DNA of 64,000 bases from NCBI GenBank assembly GCA_964578605.1, contig CAZODO010000001.1, positions 62,001-126,000 on the forward strand, given 5' to 3'. Position 1 is the first letter of the stretch; the number at the start of each line of letters is the position of its first letter. The DNA comes from JAXMHN01 sp964578605. GTDB lineage: Bacteria > Verrucomicrobiota > Verrucomicrobiia > Limisphaerales > SIBE01. This document shows, one piece after another, positions 1-8,959 of the stretch. The position numbers and the translations under genes were made by a program. The notes under the pieces are model-generated. The model saw only the letters and a list, made by a program, of their open reading frames with translations. It had not been told where the DNA came from and did not search any database.

Positions 1-1
1 A

Positions 2-700
2 CGCCTCGAAAAGCAGGTCCAGGAAGTCAGTGAACAGGAGAAACGCCGCATCGGCCAGGATCTGCACGATGGTTTGGGCCAATACTTGACCGGCATCGCC
101 TTTATGTCGCGTCTGCTCCAGCGCAAACTCGCGGAGAAGGAACTGCCGGAAGCCCTCGATGCCGAGAAGATCGCGACCCTGGTCAACAAGACCGTGTTTC
201 AGGCCCGGGATTTGGCCCGGGGACTGTGCCCGGTCGAATTGGAGAACAACGGCCTTCACGCCGCATTGCTCGATCTTTCCGCCACCACGGAGAAAGTCTT
301 CAATATCCGTTGCTCGGTGGAATGCGCGCCGGGCGTTCGCATCCTCGACAACAACGCCGCGCTTCACCTGTACCGGATTGCCCAGGAAGCCATTAACAAC
401 GCCATCAAACACGGCAGAGCACAACGCATCGACGTGGCCCTCGCGCAATCGAACCGTGCGATCAGTCTCAGCATCAAAGATGATGGCGTCGGGTTCCCGA
501 AAAGCGACAGCAAGAGCAACGGAATCGGGCTCCGCGTGATGAACTATCGTGCCGCCATGATTGGCGGGACCCTGAGCATCGAGAAACAGCGAACCGGCGG
601 GACCGTCGTGATGTGCCAGGTTCAGGCCAACCCCGCAGGATCTGCCCTTCGCGCAAAGAGTGCACGCTCGCCCAAAGCGGCGACGGCCGCCAAGACCTGA
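2..700 (+). CDS. Sensor histidine kinase, NarL/DegS type (3' part, 5' end outside window)
   Basis: C-terminal part of a two-component sensor kinase. The frame is open from base 2, so the start and any sensory domain lie outside the window. Seen: a HisKA_3 phosphoacceptor helix with EKRRIGQDLHDGLGQ, whose His is codon 22 of the fragment; then an HATPase_c domain with N box EAINNAIKHG, G1 box DDGVGFP and G2 box NGIGLRVM. Proteins of this family autophosphorylate on His and hand the phosphate to a LuxR-type response regulator; no regulator gene is in view. The last 25 or so residues are Ala/Lys/Ser-rich and look like a disordered tail. The next gene converges on it, so it is the end of its transcription unit. 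Confidence 0.9.
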   Translation, partial: RLEKQVQEVSEQEKRRIGQDLHDGLGQYLTGIAFMSRLLQRKLAEKELPEALDAEKIATLVNKTVFQARDLARGLCPVELENNGLHAALLDLSATTEKVFNIRCSVECAPGVRILDNNAALHLYRIAQEAINNAIKHGRAQRIDVALAQSNRAISLSIKDDGVGFPKSDSKSNGIGLRVMNYRAAMIGGTLSIEKQRTGGTVVMCQVQANPAGSALRAKSARSPKAATAAKT

Positions 701-790
701 TCCTCTTTGTTCGTTGAGGTCCGGACGGATTCCGCCAGCGCGACGGAGTCGCCTCAGAGCCTGATCCGCATCACTGTGGAAGACTTTGCA

Positions 791-3649
791 TCAATAGAGC
801 GGTCCCGCGTGTGCTATCACAGTCTGCACCGATTCTGAGCACGGTTTGCCGTCGGCATCGCGGATCGTCAGACGCAGCCGGTAGCTTCCCGGTTCAAGGC
901 CCTTTGCCGGCAACGCCGCCCGCTGCGGGGCTGTTGCATCCTGCTGGACCTTCGCACGGACCGACCCGTCCATGGTCTCGAGGGTAGCGGTCACGGTGTG
1001 GTCGCCTTTACGCGCCGACCCGGTCCCGAGCAGGTCGAAGTCGAATGCCAGCGTGCTGCGTGGAAGCAAGACGTGCCGGGGCGCATCAATCGCGGCGATC
1101 ACAGGCGCTGTCCAACGCAGGAGGGAAATGCTTCCCAGGTCGAAGGCGAGCCGAGTTCCATGCGCATAATCATGCTCGGAAATGAACAGCTGCACCCGGC
1201 TTATGGATGTCCAGGGCTCGACCCCGGCGTCTGCCGCCGCCATCATCTGCTTGACAGCGAAGCGCACGGGCACCCAGGCGCGCTGCGCATCGCCAAGATC
1301 GACCGTCGTGGAATAGAGCGACTTGGACGAGCGATGCGACGAGATGACCAGGCCAATCCGCGTGCGATCATCCGCCACCTCATCCCGGTTGGAATCCACC
1401 CGAACCCAGAACTCCAAGGTGTCGGATCGGCTCATGTCGAGCGTCTCTGGCTTGAACTCGCGTGCCAGCCGCGGCCAGCCGACGGGATATTTGCCGCCTT
1501 CACCGCCGTCGTTCTTGTGATCCATGGTAATCGTCCAGCGCAGCCCAACCTCGCCCGTCCGCGCCGCGGCTTCGGTGATTTCTATTTTGCCCTCGGCCGT
1601 TCCGTTCCTCCAGCCTGCGTAACCGTCGGCGAGGTCGACACGCTCCAAATGCTCTGCGCGGCCGGCTGCATCATTCGGCTCTAACGACTCCCGCGCTGGT
1701 TTCCTCTCCGCGGAGGCGTCGATGAGCACCGACGGCGCGACTGCCTTTGAAAGCGCCGGGAAATGCAGCAGCCGCTCGGTCTGCGTGGCGAGGCGCCAGC
1801 GGATGGTGTCAAACCCTTCCGAAGGCCACATTCCCTCCGCCAGGTAACGCGGCTGAACGCGGATGGCGTCCCACGTTTCCTGGAGCAAGCGGCGGCCTTC
1901 GGTCACGGCCTGGCTGCACGCGGGGTCTTTCGATTCCTGCCGTTCCACGATAGCCTGTTGAAGGGTATAGAGGTAGCGTGCGTCGTCATACCCCTCGCGG
2001 AAGCAGGCCCAGTAAACGGCTGGGATCACCTCACCGTCATCGTCGACCCGCTGGCCACAACCCGAGAATTGGCCCTGCAGATAATTGAACGCGTCCGGCT
2101 CGGAAGGCCAGCACCAATGCCACGGGATCAGCGTCGTGTATCCGCTCCGCCAGAACCCATAGCCGTATGTCATCCGGCCCCCTTTGCACATCGTTTGACG
2201 GTCTTTGATTTCGCCGGCGTTGTGGTTGGGGTAGCACCAATATTCATAGCGGTTCTGCGAAACGATCCGCTCGTAGGAAACCGAATACGGCTGCGAACAC
2301 CAGATATCGAGGAAGGGCGCGTAATCTTTGGCATCGGCGCCGACGGGATCCTTGGTGGCATACGTCCGAATGCCTGCGGCTTTGACTGCTGCGTAAACGC
2401 CCGCCCCGAACTCTTTGCACGACGCGTCCACTTCATCGATCGGGCAGCAAACGAACTCCGGCCAGCCCTTGGCCTTCCGTTCCGCTTCGAACGCCCGAAA
2501 CAGTTCCGTGACGCGCGCGTAAAACTCCGGCGGCGGCAAGGGATCCACCCGCCAATGGCTCTCGCGTTTGCCGCCCGGTGTCGTGTCCCGGTAAAGCCGG
2601 GCAATCACCGAGTCCGCCGTCGCGGGCGCGGGCCCGGTCATCCCGGCGTCCAGCATGCGGTCGAGTTCGTCCGCATGATTGACGCTGATCCGCTTGCCAT
2701 CTTCGCAGCTCAAGTAAAGAGTTGGCAGCATGTCCAGTCCGAAATCAACCATCGCCTGGTAATCGTTGTCAGCCGCTTTGCGGATGAACGCTTCATCGCG
2801 CCCGCGGTAAAGGGTCCGGTTCCGGACGTAGTAATACGCCGAGAAATGCTTGGCCGGGTCTTTCTGCAAACGAAACCCGAGCACGCGAATGGCCATTGGG
2901 ATTTCCACCGCCTGGCCGAAGGCGTCGTCCCAGAGCGTGACGGTCCCCTTGAACACGCCCGGCTTGGCATCCATAGGAACGTGGACCGTCAGCCAGTACC
3001 ATTGGCACTCGCCCGCAGGCGAACTGTGAACCGTGACGCGTTCGAGCAGTTCCGGCGTGCGGCGAAAGGTCTGAACTGTGGTGTACGACGGATAACCGAC
3101 ATTCCAGTACGTCGCGAGGCGCACATCGACGTTTTCAGACGGGATCTTGCCCGACCCCGATGCCAGGGCCGAAACGCGCACCCTCAAGTTCACGAGGTCC
3201 CGCACGGGATGCAGTGCGAACGTCACCGGCTCGAATTCTCCTGGCGTCGCGAATCCCGACAACGCTTCCAGGCGTTCATGGGGCAGGGGCCGAGTGTTGG
3301 GATACACGCTCTCGGTAATCGGGCGTTGAAACAGCATGTAACCCCGTGCCTTCTCCGATTCGTTCAGGACCGGCTCAGCGGCCGTTTCGCTATACGGAAT
3401 CTCTTTCGCTCCCTCAGGCACTTCCGGCTGCGCGCGAGGCCGCCTCTCCACTGCACGATCCGCCGGCTTGGGCACGAGCCGGATCTGCGACTGCGCTAGC
3501 GCCCCTCCGGCCGCAACCTCCCCTGCGCTGGTCGCCAAAACCAGGAGATGGCTCGCCAACACGCTCACCAGGGCCCCTGCAAAGAGCCGATGTTCAATCT
3601 TCCGGGCAAACTGCCCTCCGCAACTTTTGAGGTCTGAATGGCTTTTCAT
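791..3649 (-). CDS. Secreted DUF4091-domain protein (glycoside-hydrolase-like)
   Basis: About 952 residues. The ATG at 3649 is preferred over an upstream in-frame TTG at 3670. The first 40 residues hold a basic stretch and a hydrophobic signal segment, so export is likely. Residues about 230-560 resemble the TIM-barrel-like core of DUF4091 proteins, ending in the usual DUF4091 stretch with YPNHNAGEIKDRQ, Trp/Tyr-rich segments and FREGYDDARYLYTL. The last 300 residues look like beta-sandwich, carbohydrate-binding-type modules. DUF4091 proteins are linked to polysaccharide breakdown, but no reaction can be assigned here. It stands alone, converging with the upstream kinase gene and followed upstream by a hydrolase gene on the same strand. 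Confidence 0.85.
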   Translation of the reverse strand: MKSHSDLKSCGGQFARKIEHRLFAGALVSVLASHLLVLATSAGEVAAGGALAQSQIRLVPKPADRAVERRPRAQPEVPEGAKEIPYSETAAEPVLNESEKARGYMLFQRPITESVYPNTRPLPHERLEALSGFATPGEFEPVTFALHPVRDLVNLRVRVSALASGSGKIPSENVDVRLATYWNVGYPSYTTVQTFRRTPELLERVTVHSSPAGECQWYWLTVHVPMDAKPGVFKGTVTLWDDAFGQAVEIPMAIRVLGFRLQKDPAKHFSAYYYVRNRTLYRGRDEAFIRKAADNDYQAMVDFGLDMLPTLYLSCEDGKRISVNHADELDRMLDAGMTGPAPATADSVIARLYRDTTPGGKRESHWRVDPLPPPEFYARVTELFRAFEAERKAKGWPEFVCCPIDEVDASCKEFGAGVYAAVKAAGIRTYATKDPVGADAKDYAPFLDIWCSQPYSVSYERIVSQNRYEYWCYPNHNAGEIKDRQTMCKGGRMTYGYGFWRSGYTTLIPWHWCWPSEPDAFNYLQGQFSGCGQRVDDDGEVIPAVYWACFREGYDDARYLYTLQQAIVERQESKDPACSQAVTEGRRLLQETWDAIRVQPRYLAEGMWPSEGFDTIRWRLATQTERLLHFPALSKAVAPSVLIDASAERKPARESLEPNDAAGRAEHLERVDLADGYAGWRNGTAEGKIEITEAAARTGEVGLRWTITMDHKNDGGEGGKYPVGWPRLAREFKPETLDMSRSDTLEFWVRVDSNRDEVADDRTRIGLVISSHRSSKSLYSTTVDLGDAQRAWVPVRFAVKQMMAAADAGVEPWTSISRVQLFISEHDYAHGTRLAFDLGSISLLRWTAPVIAAIDAPRHVLLPRSTLAFDFDLLGTGSARKGDHTVTATLETMDGSVRAKVQQDATAPQRAALPAKGLEPGSYRLRLTIRDADGKPCSESVQTVIAHAGPLY

Positions 3650-3789
3650 GGAGTGCTTGGGTCGGGGCAAACGGATGCCGCCGGCCGCCGCGCCACCTTA
3701 CTCAATCGGCAAGACCCTGACCAGTCGCCAATCAGCGATTGGAAGGGCTGGCGCGCCGAGGCCGACGCGCCCCGCCCATGTTCAACGAT

Positions 3790-4752
3790 TCAAGTCAGCG
3801 TGAACGTCTCCCCAACCGCGCGGAGCGCGAGCCGCTCGGGTTCGGTTGAGAGACTCGTCTGCAAACGTTCCATCGGTTCCGACATCGGCTCGTCGCTCAG
3901 CTTGAACGTCTCGTGATGCACGGGAACGAAATAATCGGCCCCGGCTTCGTTTGCCATCTGCACCGCTTCTTCGGGCGTGCAATGGCTCCAGATCCAGGGG
4001 TTGTACGCGGCGATGGGCAGGATGGCCAACGAATGTTTGCCTTCGGACCGGATGTTCCCGAACAGGTGGGTCTTTGCGGTGTCGCCGCCGAAGACCAGGC
4101 TCTTTTGCTCCCGCCTAAGCACGTATCCGTTGTAGCCCCGATCGATGTCGTCCGGCCATCTCCGCCCCCAATGCTTGACCTCGAAAGCCATGATTTCAAG
4201 GTCGCCCCGCGGTGAGTTGACCTTGGCGCGCTGACCCCAATCCAGTTCCTGGATATTCCGCAGGCCGGCCTTGCGGATAATCTCGGTCGTAGCTCGCGAC
4301 GTCACCGTGGCCGGCGTGGCTCGCAAGTGGCGCAGCGTGGCAAGATCCATGTGATCCATGTGAGCATGGGAAAGCAGGACCAGGTCCACGGGCGGGAGTT
4401 CCTTCACGGTGAGGGCAGGGGCGATATAGCGTTTGGGTCCGAGCGTGCCCACCCTCAGCCAGAGGCCAACCCGCGGGCATAGGGCCGGATCCGTCAGGAT
4501 GCGGAATCCATAGAAGTTGATCAGCACCGTCGCGTGTCCGAGCCAGCTCAACGTGATGGCATTGTCATTCCACGAAGCGAAATCGGGCTTTTGGGCGGGC
4601 GAAAGAATGTCTCGCCGACTGTCTCGCACCAGGTGCCGAAGCCAACGAGCGGCCCGATTCTGAGAACTTGCCGCCCAAACAGACGCCGAAAACGCCGCGA
4701 AGAGCGTCGCTCCAGCGGAATACCGTAGAAAATCCCTGCGCCGCAATGCCAT
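3790..4752 (-). CDS. MBL-fold metal-dependent hydrolase, UlaG/NAPE-PLD-like, Tat-exported
   Basis: A 320-residue metallo-beta-lactamase-fold protein. The N-terminus RRRDFLR followed by a hydrophobic stretch ending near Ala28 looks like a twin-arginine signal, so it probably folds before export. The zinc motif HAHMDH is at residues 129-134, with the later metal ligands in GGDTA (about 213) and PVHHETF (about 277). The pattern (TVLINF, ILTDP, LGPKRYIAPA) is that of the UlaG/N-acyl-phosphatidylethanolamine phospholipase D branch. The substrate is unknown: phosphodiesterase or lactonase activity are both possible. The upstream intergenic region carries an inverted array of 11-bp units. Confidence 0.85.
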   Translation of the reverse strand: MALRRRDFLRYSAGATLFAAFSASVWAASSQNRAARWLRHLVRDSRRDILSPAQKPDFASWNDNAITLSWLGHATVLINFYGFRILTDPALCPRVGLWLRVGTLGPKRYIAPALTVKELPPVDLVLLSHAHMDHMDLATLRHLRATPATVTSRATTEIIRKAGLRNIQELDWGQRAKVNSPRGDLEIMAFEVKHWGRRWPDDIDRGYNGYVLRREQKSLVFGGDTAKTHLFGNIRSEGKHSLAILPIAAYNPWIWSHCTPEEAVQMANEAGADYFVPVHHETFKLSDEPMSEPMERLQTSLSTEPERLALRAVGETFTLT

Positions 4753-5131
4753 GATAGAAGATGAGGGAGATTGCCGACGGGGTCAACTGGCTTGGGCCAC
4801 CCAGCGGAACGGCGAACGGAACCCAGCTGCACCTATAGATCCACTATGGTGTCACTATGGTTCAACTATGGTGATATCAAAATATCATAGTAAAACCTTA
4901 CATGATTATTAGTTGTAACCTAGTGGATGTCCGTGAGCATCGCGGATCTGTTCCTCGACCATAGACCGAACCCGGCGCCGCGACCCGCCCCTCCGGTGCG
5001 ACTCACGTCCTCAACCACTCACCGATCTGCGCTTCACCCGTACGCTTGCTCGCCAGTAATCGGCCCCCTTCCGGATCTCCATTTCGACCGCCCGCAAATG
5101 CCTGGTTGATCTCCGCGTTTCGTGTTCTAAC
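4753..5131. other. Intergenic region between divergent genes
   Basis: A 379-bp region separating the hydrolase gene (minus) from the fossil starting at 5132 (plus). It contains the 11-bp-unit array at 4839-4928. I see no convincing gene and no clear promoter hexamers in the rest; 4930-5131 is ordinary GC-rich sequence. Confidence 0.6.
4839..4928. repeat. Inverted array of 11-bp units (array A)
   Basis: Left half: CACTATGG units with their ACTA core starting at 4843, 4854 and 4865, exactly 11 bp apart. Right half: the reverse-complement core TAGT at 4888-4891, 4910-4913 and 4921-4924, in the same 11-bp register. The fourth left unit (4876, ATCA) and the second right unit (4899, TACA) have diverged. 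Every left core start plus its partner's end sums to 9767, so four units mirror four units about 4883.5. The outermost pair is a perfect 8-bp inverted repeat, ATCCACTA / TAGTGGAT. Function unknown. Confidence 0.75.
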
Positions 5132-5989
5132 ATGCGGCGGTTTTCAATGCGCGTGCCTCTGCTTGAGTTCGATCGCATCACGAAGAGTTTCTCTTCGGTG
5201 CCCGTCTTGCGGGGGATCAGTTTCGATCTGGACAGCGGCCAAACCCTTGTGCTGGTGGGAGAGAATGGTGCAGGGAAATCGACCCTGATGAACGTTCTCG
5301 GAGGCAATCTCCAGCCCGATGGCGGGTGCATGCGCCTCGAGGGTCGGGCTTGCGCCCCGTCCGACCCGGAAGATGCGGCGCCGACTTTGAGCGAGGCGAT
5401 TGCGTTGCTGCCGATTGGCTTGGGATTCGCGGACCAAGGCAGGCCGCCTGCCGCGCAAGACGTGGAGCGGCTTCGTCGTTTGCGGTTGGGCCACTTGAGG
5501 TTGGACCTGCGCTTGTCGAGATCCGCCTGGCGGAACGACCTGCGCCGGGCGGCCACCTTGGCCAGCCAGTTGGGCGCCGGGCTGCATGTGGCGAGACTAC
5601 ACAACCGTCGGTCCGGTGGGGATCATGGAATCAGAGGCGCACGTTTTCCCCATGTTCCACGTGTATGCCGCCCTCGCCGGATGGGCACGAGTCTGTCCGC
5701 TGCTTTTGCCCAACTCCCTATCAGCCGCCGGTCTGGTCCTGCGCGGAACCGAAGCGAAGGTTCGAGTGCTTTTGGGAGCCTTGTGGAAGGAACTCAGCGT
5801 GTTCGCCTGCAGCTCGACGCCCCGCACGCGTGTCTGCGGATGTTGCACGCCGGCAATGCGGAACCAGCCTGTATTGATCTCGAAGGATTCTGGACGATTC
5901 CGGGCGATTGGATCGAGGCGAGCGCCGGTGCCGCGGACTTGGTTCTCCCGCCTTTTGCGCTGGCGTGCCTGGACGTCCAAGCCGCATGA
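5132..5989 (+). pseudogene. Decayed sugar-ABC ATPase fragment joined to D-apionate-lactonase-like fragments
   Basis: Codons 1-80 (5132 to about 5372) are the N-terminus of an RbsA-type sugar ABC-transporter ATPase with a complete Walker A, GENGAGKST; everything after it, including the signature and Walker B, is missing. In the same frame, about 5390-5600 resembles the middle of ApnL-type D-apionate lactonases (PIGLGFADQG, RLRLGHLRLDLRLS). The C-terminal part of that family then follows in another frame, about 5598-5792 (GIMESEAHVFPMFHVYAAL), and returns to the first frame to the stop at 5989 (RVRLQLDAP, LPPFALACLD). So there is at least one internal deletion plus a frameshift. The ApnL match rests on recalled family sequence and is less certain than the ABC match. 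The stop overlaps the next start as ATGA. Confidence 0.6.
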
Positions 5990-6540
5990 ACGACCTCGCT
6001 GCAGTTCTCCAGGAAGCCGGGCAGGGCAACGCACAAGCCGCAAACGACCTGCTGTCGCTCTTGTACGACGAACTGCGGAAGCTGGCGGCGCAGAAACTGG
6101 CTCGAGAAGCCCCAGGCCAGACGCTCCAGGCGACGGCCCTCGTTCACGAAGTCTGGCTGCGTCTTGGCGCGGATGAACAGCCCGCCTGGAAGAACCGGGC
6201 CCACTTTTTCGCGGCCGCCGCGGAGGCCATGCGACGCATCCTGGTGGATCGGGCGCGCCGCCGCCAGGCTTTGCGGCGGGGAGGGCAGTCCGAGCGAGTC
6301 AGCCTGGATGCTCTTGAGATCGCCTCGCCGGCAGATGATGACCAGGTGCTGGCGATTCATGAGGCGCTGGATGCGCTTGAACAGCACGACGCCGTGAAAG
6401 CGCAGGTGGTTAAGCTCCGTTACTTCGCGGGGTTGACAATCCAGGAAACGGCCACCGCGCTCGATATCGCGCCGATGACGGCCAAGAGGCATTGGGCTTA
6501 CGCCCGAGCGTGGCTCTATCGTGAAATCAAACGGGGTTGA
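5986..6540 (+). CDS. ECF-type RNA polymerase sigma factor (TIGR02999-like)
   Basis: A 184-residue sigma-70-family protein. Region 2 is seen in LYDELRKLAAQKLA and ALVHEVWLRL, region 4 in VVKLRYFAGLTIQETA plus a helix-turn-helix reading PMTAKRHWAYARAWLYREI. The ATG at 5986 is chosen because a frame extending to a TTG at 5908 adds only residues that lie over the end of the upstream fossil. This ECF type is common in Planctomycetes and Verrucomicrobia, where it often neighbours Ser/Thr kinases; here the kinase gene converges on it with only 4 bp between the stops. No anti-sigma factor is visible, so control by the kinase is a plausible inference. Confidence 0.88.
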   Translation: MNDLAAVLQEAGQGNAQAANDLLSLLYDELRKLAAQKLAREAPGQTLQATALVHEVWLRLGADEQPAWKNRAHFFAAAAEAMRRILVDRARRRQALRRGGQSERVSLDALEIASPADDDQVLAIHEALDALEQHDAVKAQVVKLRYFAGLTIQETATALDIAPMTAKRHWAYARAWLYREIKRG

Positions 6541-6544
6541 TCCC

Positions 6545-8878
6545 TTACCGAATTCGCTGCCTCTGCCGAACGTAAACGAACGCCCCGAGCGCCACGACCA
6601 GTCCGAACACGCCCAGACCGACGATAAAGGGTCGACGGGCGATCAACTCCAGGTCGACCAGCAGGTAGCTGCCCAAGCCGCACCCCGCCAGCCCTCCCAC
6701 CAGGATGCGCCAGCGCGAACGAAACGGCCCCATCCCGACCAGCAACAGGGCTGCTGCGATATAGATCCACACATCCGCTCGCACATAAGGCGCGCCGCGA
6801 TGGTGGAGCGCATTGGCGAAGAGCGAGCTCAATGTGTGCACGATCGCCAGAAGCTCGAGGAGTTTGCTGGACCGCCTCAGATCGAGGCTGGCGGAGCGTC
6901 CGGTCACAAGCATCAGGCCGAGGAAGACGAGCCCGTTTAGGGCAAACGAGAAAGCCTGCAGCCGGTCGTCATTGAGGTAGGGCCATTCCAGCGCCTGGAG
7001 TCCAAGCATGCGGAGTGTGGGTCCATTCCAGGCCATGATGTTGAGCCCCGCGACCAAGGCCGCCAGCGCCACCAGATGGAATGGCAGCGTCCATCGAACC
7101 CGCCCGAAGCGTTCAAACAAGAGCGCTACCACCTCCAGCGCCACTAATCCGAGGCACCAGAGGGCTTGCACTTCCGGTCTCTGATCGAGCCAGTTGAGCA
7201 AGAGCAAGGCGCTAAGATAGGTCGCGGTGGCCAGGGCGGCTGTGGTCCAAGCGAACCCGGTCATCTTGAGGAAGCACAAGGCCATGACCGACACGCTGAG
7301 CGCGATCGCGGAAGCGGCGAGCACCTGTTGATTGCTGAAGGCCCCCGGAAAGAGTTGCGCAACGCCTGCCGGAGCTTCCGCCAGCAGGTGCGTTTCGCCC
7401 AGGACGGCCAGTGTGCAGGGCGCGATGGCCAGCGTTGCGCCGGCTAGAAACGCTGCGGCCGCAAGCGTCTCCTTTAACCGATGGGCAACGAACCCGGCCG
7501 CGAATAGCGTGAAGGTGAAACAAGCCGGGAGCAGCCAGCGCCAGAGCGGCCCCAGATCTTCGCGAAGCATCCAGACCGTCAACGCCGTGGCAACGAACGT
7601 CAGCCAGGCGCCGCCCGAAAGGAGCGTCTGCGGCGACGTGATTCGCCGCGCGCCGATAATCCAATGATCCTCGTCCGCGAGCAGGCGGCGGTGGACCACC
7701 TCCAGGGCATCGCGGTCTTCCGTGGAAATGATGCTCTGATCTTGCCATTTGGCGGCTTGCGCAGAGTGCTCGCTGATGGTTCGTCGCAGCACGTCGTCGT
7801 AAAGCTTGGGCCTGACCCGGACCGGCTCCCCGGCAAGGTAGCGGCCCAGCTCCAGGTCCACCTCGGACGCTGTCGGCCGGTCCGCCGGGGCCCACGCGAG
7901 GCAGGCAAGGCAAAGCGCCTGGAGATCCTCAGGCACCCCCACGGCCACTTCGCGCAACATCGGCGGCGAGGTGTTCGCAATGGCTTCCAGGACCTGCCGG
8001 ACCGTCTCTCCGGTGAAGGGGGGCCGGCCGGTCAGCACTTTGAACATCAGGCACCCGAACGAAAAGATGTCCGAGGCCGGTCCAAGCGCCTCGCCCCGGA
8101 CCTGCTCGGGCGAAGCATAAAGGGGCGTGCCTTCGAAGGCAGGGAGGCGGTTGGCGGCTTCTTCCATAGGCAAGGCAAGGCCGAAATCCAGAATGCGCGG
8201 CCGCATATCCGGGCCGACAACAACATTGTCGGGTTTCAAATCCCGGTGGACCAACCCGCGATGGTGCGCGGCGCTCAGGCCGCGGGCCACCTCGCGCAGC
8301 AGGCGGGCTTTCTGGTCGAACTTGAGTTGCGCCGCGAAGCGATCAAGGGGGTAGCCTTCGACCAACTCCATCACAATCGCGGGCGGGCTGGTTTCGTCCA
8401 GCACCGAGAAGATGGTTACCACGGCCGGATCATTCAGCGCGGCGGCTTGCCGGGCTTCCTTCAGCAGGCGCCGCCCGAGTGGCGCATCGATCTGAGGCCG
8501 GAGGACCTTCAGAGCGACGGGGCGGTTGAGCTTCTCGTCGTGGGCGCGGTAAACGATTCCCAGGCTGCCTTCGCCGATCTTGTGCTCGATCCGGTACCCT
8601 GGGATGCATGGCACGGGCGGGTGGCGGAGCGAGTGGGCTGCTTGAGGCGAGGCTGAGCTCGGTTCCACCGGCTCGGCCGGAGTGGTCGCCCGGGTGTCCT
8701 GGACTTCGGTGTCCATGAAATCCCCTGCCGTCTCATGGGCGTGAAGCAGCGATTCCACCTCCTGCCGCAAGGCGTTGTCTGAGGCGCATTGTTCCCTCAG
8801 GAAATCCGAGCGCGCCGTCCCGGTGAGGTCCAGCGCCCGGTTGAACAAGATCTCAGCCTGGCGACCGGGTTGTTGCAT
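6545..8878 (-). CDS. Membrane Ser/Thr protein kinase with multi-pass C-terminus
   Basis: About 777 residues from the ATG at 8878; the frame runs on to a TTG at 8932 but that extension is unlikely. Residues 1-90 form a helical N-terminal segment typical of planctomycete/verrucomicrobial kinases. The Hanks-type kinase domain spans about 95-345: glycine loop IGEGSLGIVY, Lys124 in VALK, catalytic HRDLKPDN at 211-218, DFG at 231-233 and an APE-like YASPEQV. All catalytic residues are present. From about residue 430 to the C-terminus there are many hydrophobic segments (roughly ten), so the kinase sits on the cytoplasmic side of a polytopic membrane domain. It converges on the ECF sigma gene, its likely functional partner. 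Confidence 0.9.
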   Translation of the reverse strand: MQQPGRQAEILFNRALDLTGTARSDFLREQCASDNALRQEVESLLHAHETAGDFMDTEVQDTRATTPAEPVEPSSASPQAAHSLRHPPVPCIPGYRIEHKIGEGSLGIVYRAHDEKLNRPVALKVLRPQIDAPLGRRLLKEARQAAALNDPAVVTIFSVLDETSPPAIVMELVEGYPLDRFAAQLKFDQKARLLREVARGLSAAHHRGLVHRDLKPDNVVVGPDMRPRILDFGLALPMEEAANRLPAFEGTPLYASPEQVRGEALGPASDIFSFGCLMFKVLTGRPPFTGETVRQVLEAIANTSPPMLREVAVGVPEDLQALCLACLAWAPADRPTASEVDLELGRYLAGEPVRVRPKLYDDVLRRTISEHSAQAAKWQDQSIISTEDRDALEVVHRRLLADEDHWIIGARRITSPQTLLSGGAWLTFVATALTVWMLREDLGPLWRWLLPACFTFTLFAAGFVAHRLKETLAAAAFLAGATLAIAPCTLAVLGETHLLAEAPAGVAQLFPGAFSNQQVLAASAIALSVSVMALCFLKMTGFAWTTAALATATYLSALLLLNWLDQRPEVQALWCLGLVALEVVALLFERFGRVRWTLPFHLVALAALVAGLNIMAWNGPTLRMLGLQALEWPYLNDDRLQAFSFALNGLVFLGLMLVTGRSASLDLRRSSKLLELLAIVHTLSSLFANALHHRGAPYVRADVWIYIAAALLLVGMGPFRSRWRILVGGLAGCGLGSYLLVDLELIARRPFIVGLGVFGLVVALGAFVYVRQRQRIR

Positions 8879-8959
8879 GAGGTGCCTTTTGTGGACGCCA
8901 CGCAATGGGGTTGATGCCTCGCGGCCAGCCAACTCGCCTGCGCTCCAGTCGTGCGTGCG

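Noticed and set aside
1763..3499. Long open frame on the plus strand inside the DUF4091 gene
   Set aside because: It is the antisense of a clear protein family with coherent motifs on the minus strand; its translation has no domain signature and is dominated by Arg/Pro/Gly.
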